A stretch of 64,000 nt of DNA. Origin: Aristolochia californica. Its lineage: Eukaryota > Streptophyta > Magnoliopsida > Piperales > Aristolochiaceae. The stretch covers positions 682,001 to 746,000 of the forward strand of contig JARWKL010000005.1 of the NCBI GenBank assembly GCA_029961685.1, written 5' to 3'. The stretch's first letter is position 1; the number at the start of each line of letters is the position of its first letter. The translations under genes were made by a program, and so were the position numbers. This document shows, piece by piece, positions 24,101 through 30,100 of the stretch. The notes beneath the pieces are model-generated. The model did no database searches, had not been told where the DNA came from, and worked only from the letters and a program-made list of their open reading frames with translations.

Positions 24101-27100
24101 ATCCCTCCATCTCCGTGGCCAATTCTTGGGATCATTTCGGGTGCTGGAATATTCATCCACGCCGTGGTCTAAGGGACTCGGAGACATTAGGCATATTTGC
24201 CCTCCTGGATGATGTCAGCTACATCAAAATCAGCCACAACTCTAAGGAAAGATTAGTATGGTGACCCCTTGATAGCGGAATCTTTTCTGTCTCCTCGGCT
24301 TATCATCACATATCTAGTTGGTCGGGATTACAAGAGCCTCACTATGCTGCCATCACCTGGGGCCTCTGTACACCCCTTAAGGTCAGAATTTTTCTTTGGA
24401 GTGACCTCCATAACAAAATCCTAATAGTTGATAACCTCCAAAGAAGAGGCAATATGGGCCCTCCATCAATTACCCCTTCTATAGTGTTGTTGATGAAAAC
24501 ATCTCCCATGTCCCTTGATTGTCCATTCACATGGAAAGTCTAGAGGTGCCTTCTCTGTTAAGGAATAGTCCCACATGGATTACTGAGTACAAAGATCTTG
24601 AGTTTATTAGCTGGAAAAGAGGCTTCCTAAGGTGGCTAGTCATTTTGGGATGGGCCTTGGACCCAACTTAACATGGTATCAGAGCAGGTACTCATATGTG
24701 GGCCTGCACCTAAAAACTATTTACTTGTAGAGCCACAAAAGAGGACTTACTCCTAAACTATCCACTTGTAGAGCCACAAAAAAGAAGGCCTACACCTAAC
24801 TGCCAACTCCTAAATTATCCACTTGTAGAGCCACAAAAGAGGGTCTACACGTGAGGGGGAGTGTTAAGGAATAGTCCCACATGGATTACTGAGTACAAAA
24901 ATCTTGAGTTTATTAGCTAGAAAAGAGGCTTCCTAAGGTGGCTAGTCATTTTGGGATGGGCCTTGGACCCAACTTAACATTCTCAACCACATTTGTCTCC
25001 AAGTTTGCCTTCCGCATGACCTCCACACCACCTGTTGTCTCTTGCTTGGCTCCCCGATTTCAAGAATGGGCCTTGGACCTAACTTAACATTCTCAACCAC
25101 ATTTGTCTCCAAGTTTGCCTTCTGCATGACCTCCACACCACCTGTTGTCTCTTGCTTGGCTCCCCGATTTCAAGAATGGGCAAGACTCTCTTATCACCTT
25201 GCCTAGCTAATATCGATTGGGGCCTCTGGTAGGAGAGGGACAATAGGCGCTTCAACTTCAAATTTTCCAATGCCAACGACGTCTCCAACAACATCATCAG
25301 TCAAATCTCTACGTGGCTCCACTCTCGCAAAGACTTCTAGAGCCTCGGCAACCCCCCTGCCCCCTGGTTTTCTGAAGCTAAACGTCAACCGCAAAACCCT
25401 GGAAAACCCCAGTCCTCCTAATTTGGTGGAATTTTCAGGAATTCTAATGGTGTCAGCTTGATCTTTTACTCTAAGCCTTTGGGAGTCTCTGATTCCACTT
25501 CACCTGAGCTCGAGGCTCTCCACTAGGATCTTATCATCTTTCAGGATCACCTCTTTGGTTCTCTCATTATCAAGGGCGACTCAAGTGTGGTGATTAATTG
25601 GTGTCATCCCCTTTCCTCGAGCCTCCTTGGTGACATTGGACCACCTTTCGCAACATCAGAGACATTTGCTCATTTTTTTCTGGTTTTGGTCTCATGTACC
25701 AAGGTCAGCCAACTTTTCGGCTGACACTCTTGCAAAGAGTGGCACTTCCCTACAATCTTTTATTGTAAAGGGAATATCTCTCTAAATTTGTATTCTTGCT
25801 TTATCAATAAATCTAACCAATTTCAAAAAAAAAAAAAAAATGTGACCATTAAGGGATGGGCATTTCTTGGTGAAGACACATCAGTTATTCTCTTTCCTAT
25901 TGATTCAAGGAGCTAGAATGTAGCACAAGACTACATAACGCACCCATATTAGGAAGGGGAGGGGACATGATTACAGATATGAGGTCTTGGAAAGAGGGCT
26001 GCAAAAACAGCAACTAAAGAGGGAGAAAATGAAGTTGTGAATCAACAGAGCACAAGGAGGTGAATCATGGACTCTTCCTCACTGCCACAAAGCTTGCAAG
26101 TTCGCCTAATGTTGACCATGTCACACATAACTCTTCTAATAAGGTATCAGATGGAAGGATCTTGACATACTACATGCAAAAAAAGAAATTCTTTTTTTTT
26201 TTTTGGTGGGAGGGTTAGCTTCCAAGATACGGCAGAGCCCCTTGGGCTCAATTCAGAAGTATTAAGGCAAGAAATTGTAACATGATATCATCATGAACAT
26301 GCCTCTAGTATCATGTAACCAAAGAGGGAGTCCTCTCAACTATCCTAGCAATAAAATCCATCTAACATTTCAGTGAACTTTCTGACCTCATCAATTTCAG
26401 CATCATTTAGGTTCCTCCTGAAGTCCAGCACCACAAAATGAAGGTACAAGCCCATCTCCATTCTTCACCAACCAAAGAGTCGGGGTTATGGGCAGCAGGA
26501 GAGAGACCCAGGAAAGACGTCGTCGGAGAGGTCTCTCCAATCCAAAGATCTTTTGAGAATTTTACCCAGTTCTCCCTTCTAAACTTGAACCTAGTCCCCT
26601 TGATAAGTTCATCCTAGAGCTTGCAAATGACCTTCCAAAGACTGGAATCAGGGAGCTACGAACTAGAGTTGGGGATTCAATATTTTGAAATGATGATAGA
26701 TCTCCAAAGACCAGTCTTCAAAGAACAAAATTTCCAGAAACACGTTGGGAGGTCTTTCTACATACAAAAATAAAAAATTCAATCTTTTTCTACTTTTATT
26801 TTTTCTGATTCTTATCAAGGGATATTACTAAAAGGCATGAAGTTACAAAAAAAGTGAGGCACAATTTTGTTTTCTTTATTTAGTAAAGCAATTACTTCAA
26901 CAAACAGAGTGGTGAAGGTGACAAACTCAAGCCGTAAAAATAAGATATCAAAGAAAAGCACATCATCAAAAATCTAAAAATAATGTTTTACCCTAATTAA
27001 AAAAAAAATATCACTATTGATTTGTTGGAGCTTCAGCATTTTTTTTAAAGAGTGTTTTATTAAAGAATAAAGAAAAACAAAGACCTAGGAGGGGAGACCC

Positions 27101-30100
27101 CTTACAATAAGGGATTGGAGGGTGACTCTAGCCAAAGAACCAGCCTTACAATTAGAGGACCAAGGAACATGATTCCAGGAACAAACTGAAGAGAAAAGGT
27201 TACGGCTTTCAAAGAAACAGTTCCAAAGATGCCAAGGGGGTGTTTTCCTTCCGGAGCACCGAGAGATGACAACAGAAGAGTCCCTTCAACAACCAAGGGG
27301 CTTTGAAAATGGTCTTTAAAGATCTTAGGACTGTGTCTTAAAGCTTGAAGCTCGGTTGTGGTAGAATCTGACAAGCCAAGGGGGCTGGCATAGGAGGCAA
27401 GGACTGCACACGGAAGACGCCCCCAAAACCTGTTGGACCCAAAACCTGTTGGACCTGGGTTCCCAAGAGGAGAGCCATCAAAATTTAGTTTGATGGTATC
27501 TCCAAAGGGGGGAAAGTAAAGTGACTGGCTTTTGACGGGAAAGATTTGCAACAGAAGACCAATTGTTCCTCAAGGAGCTGCCGCTCACGTCATTGAAAAG
27601 CCTTGAGCGTAAGGAGCCAAGAGACGATGCCCTCCCTTATTCTGTCAACACTTGTAGTCCAAAAGGTGGAGGTATTGTTGAAGATTCTTTAATTTCTCTC
27701 AACCAAATGAACCAAGAAATGTAGACAGTGCACAACCTCAGCATGATCCTTCAAAGAAAGGGGAAGGGCGATCCGAGGCATATATGCACGAGGCTTTGAA
27801 AATGGTTGGAGCTTCAGCATTAATGTTAATGAACACCACAATGCGCTGAGAATTACATTCAGAGTAGATTCTGTATTCTAGCTTTACCACTTCTCTATGA
27901 AGAAAATCTTCTCAAAAATGATAAAGTGATAAATTACACTACAGAAAACTAATATGGACAAGATTGCCCAAAAAGCAGACAAGTAAGAAAATTTAAGACA
28001 AATAATCAAATAGCTGATTTTTTTGGAAAGACAAACAAATGATTGGTTACTTTCTACTTAAAGGAATGCTAATTTCTTTATAACATGCCATTCTTTATAG
28101 AGGGACTTGCCACAAGCTCTAAATTTCAGTGACAAGTTGGTCAGTTAATGATTGCTAATACCATAAAAATCTAAATGAGATAGGCAGATTACAGGATAGT
28201 TAATTTTTTTGAATCACCACACCATAGGAGAAATGCACTTCTAACTCTATTAAAATAAAAAAATAATCATGTCACTATTCAAAAACAACATGTTCATGTC
28301 TTCATCTTATTAAAAATCAAGTCTTTAATACAAAGCTCCTCACAATTGGAGTTTCTTAAGCCATGTGACCAAGTGGCTTCTTTCAGACCATTAAGAACCC
28401 ATCCCGTGGAAAAGATGTTTCATCAATTATTAATGGTAAAGGACAAACCTGTTCCTCATAATCATTTCGTTCACGAATACTTGAAGCTAAACCCATGATA
28501 AAAGTATCAACAGGAGCCCTGTCTTTGCTCCACCCAAATTCAATAATTTCACAACTTGTCTTTGCAACACTCTCAAACATCGCCCCTAGGTTGCTTCCCC
28601 ATGTGTCAGCCTGTTCAATAAGCTTAAAATTACACAAAACAAACTAACTTAATACTACTAAGCAATAACAAAAAACTACTACTTAGACAGAATGTCTACC
28701 TGAGCACATGTGGTTAGAACAAGAAGTTTAAGGCGCATAAGCAAAACACGTAGCAACTGGCCCCCACGTGTAACAACCACCTGAGCGATTCCACTCAGCA
28801 ATGAACTAAATAGTTCTTCACATATCTTTAACTTTCTCCAGGAAGAAAGTATGCAAGCTTCAGCTGCATCAAGAAGCAATGCAAGGGTGCCACGCAACAA
28901 CATTTTGGCATCCTTCCCATCTGAATCCAAGGAAAGAAGACTTTTTACTTGCACCACGGTTGCCGATTGACAGGCGGATAACTTGGCATTAATTCTAGTT
29001 TTTAGTTGAGGACCCTGTTCTCTCCAGTCACGCTTTCGTATCTGCACAGAATCAACAGACAATAACACTCAGAAAAATCATGAAGGTTAATTTTATATCT
29101 AGATGTAAAACTACTCCAGAAGGCTCAGTAAGGATGCTTAATCAAATGCATGCTTTGCTAACTGATTGGTGGGCCTTTTTTCCCTTTCATTAAAACAGGG
29201 AGCAAATGTAAAGTACATGGAATCACATTTACTTGTGCATGTCACTGGATCCTATGTTTTATTTTAGATAGATTAACATCAACTTGTGAAAAGGGTTATT
29301 TGGAAAAAGTCATTCAGCAATGACAACAACCAAAAAGTAGATAGGTGTGACCAACACGAGTAAGTTTTCATTTACTAAAGCCACTCTTTGTGCAGTAAAA
29401 GGGGACAGTCATGGTATTTCAGCCACCTGATCAGTAAAAAGTCATAACTTCAGCTACACATGTCAACGGACCATACCCTTTTACAAAATAGCCACTTAGT
29501 GAGTAGAGAATAGTTTTTTTTTTTAATGGGTATTGTTTGCTCATTCAAGTACTCAACATCAACCTGATTAATTAAGTTACAAAAAAGTTTCCAGTTTACA
29601 TAGCATGTATTCTCTTCAGATTTTTATCCTGGACAAGGAAGAGGTGAAACACCAGTGAAACAGGGCACAACCTATGAGACATATTTGAAGCACAAATGCT
29701 ATTGCCTATCGTATGAACCAACCATAAAACAGGCTAAGTTACAACTTCACATACAAACCAAGTGAAGCCAGTGAAGAAAGTATCAAATACTTGAGCCTGA
29801 ACCTTATTTTTTCTTTTGAAATGGTAAAAGGCTTTTTCATTAAAAAACAATAAAAGAATACAAGAGGGAAGGAAACCCAGCCCTGAAATTACAGAGGAAG
29901 GGAGTTCCTGCCAACAAGGGGTAGCTGGGAAACACCTTTTGCTAACGGAATGCCAACCCATTGGCTGACCAAAGAGTGTGGATCCACTCAGCCAACCAAC
30001 CCAAAGAAGTAAAGTGAATTTCATCAAACATGTGTCTCATCTTCCACGCCTGAGGCTTGTGCGTAGCAAATCAAGATATTACTACTGCTGAATCCCCATC

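Larger units (their letters stand above)
24556..24979 (+). mobile_element. Intact TRIM retrotransposon with 5-bp target duplication
   Basis: Two 118-bp LTRs (24556-24673 and 24862-24979) begin TGTTAAGG and end TTAACA; I count two differences between them. TGGTATCAGAGC at 24674-24685 directly follows the 5' LTR and is the initiator-Met tRNA primer site. A purine tract (GAGGGGGAG, 24853-24861) directly precedes the 3' LTR. The 188-bp interior has no coding capacity and carries three copies of a CTTGTAGAGCCACAAAA motif. TTCTC flanks it on both sides (24551-24555 and 24980-24984). Total length is 424 bp. It sits in the zf-RVT region of the LINE at 20591-25840 and needs enzymes from other elements to move. 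Confidence 0.97.
20591..25840 (+). mobile_element. 5'-truncated LINE, heavily rearranged, flanked by a 9-bp target repeat
   Basis: TGTGACCAT occurs at 20582-20590 and at 25841-25849, just after a 16-base A run (25825-25840). Broken frames begin in the endonuclease (FADFIGRCELDEN, LSKLDRFLA) and continue into the reverse transcriptase (IIIKLDVEKAFDQLNWQLL, GIRQEDPLFPLFFNLVVEYL, LLQFADDN ending near 22190). After a foreign block (22191-23422) they resume at LGCSITTLP, the linker (LATWRGCVLSKAGCLILLNS, 23540-24033 open) and RNase H (IIKGDSSVVINWCH, 25568). About 165 bp expected after FADD are missing at the block. A TRIM and a 110-bp duplication lie in its zf-RVT region. It is antisense to PI4KA1. 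Confidence 0.88.
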
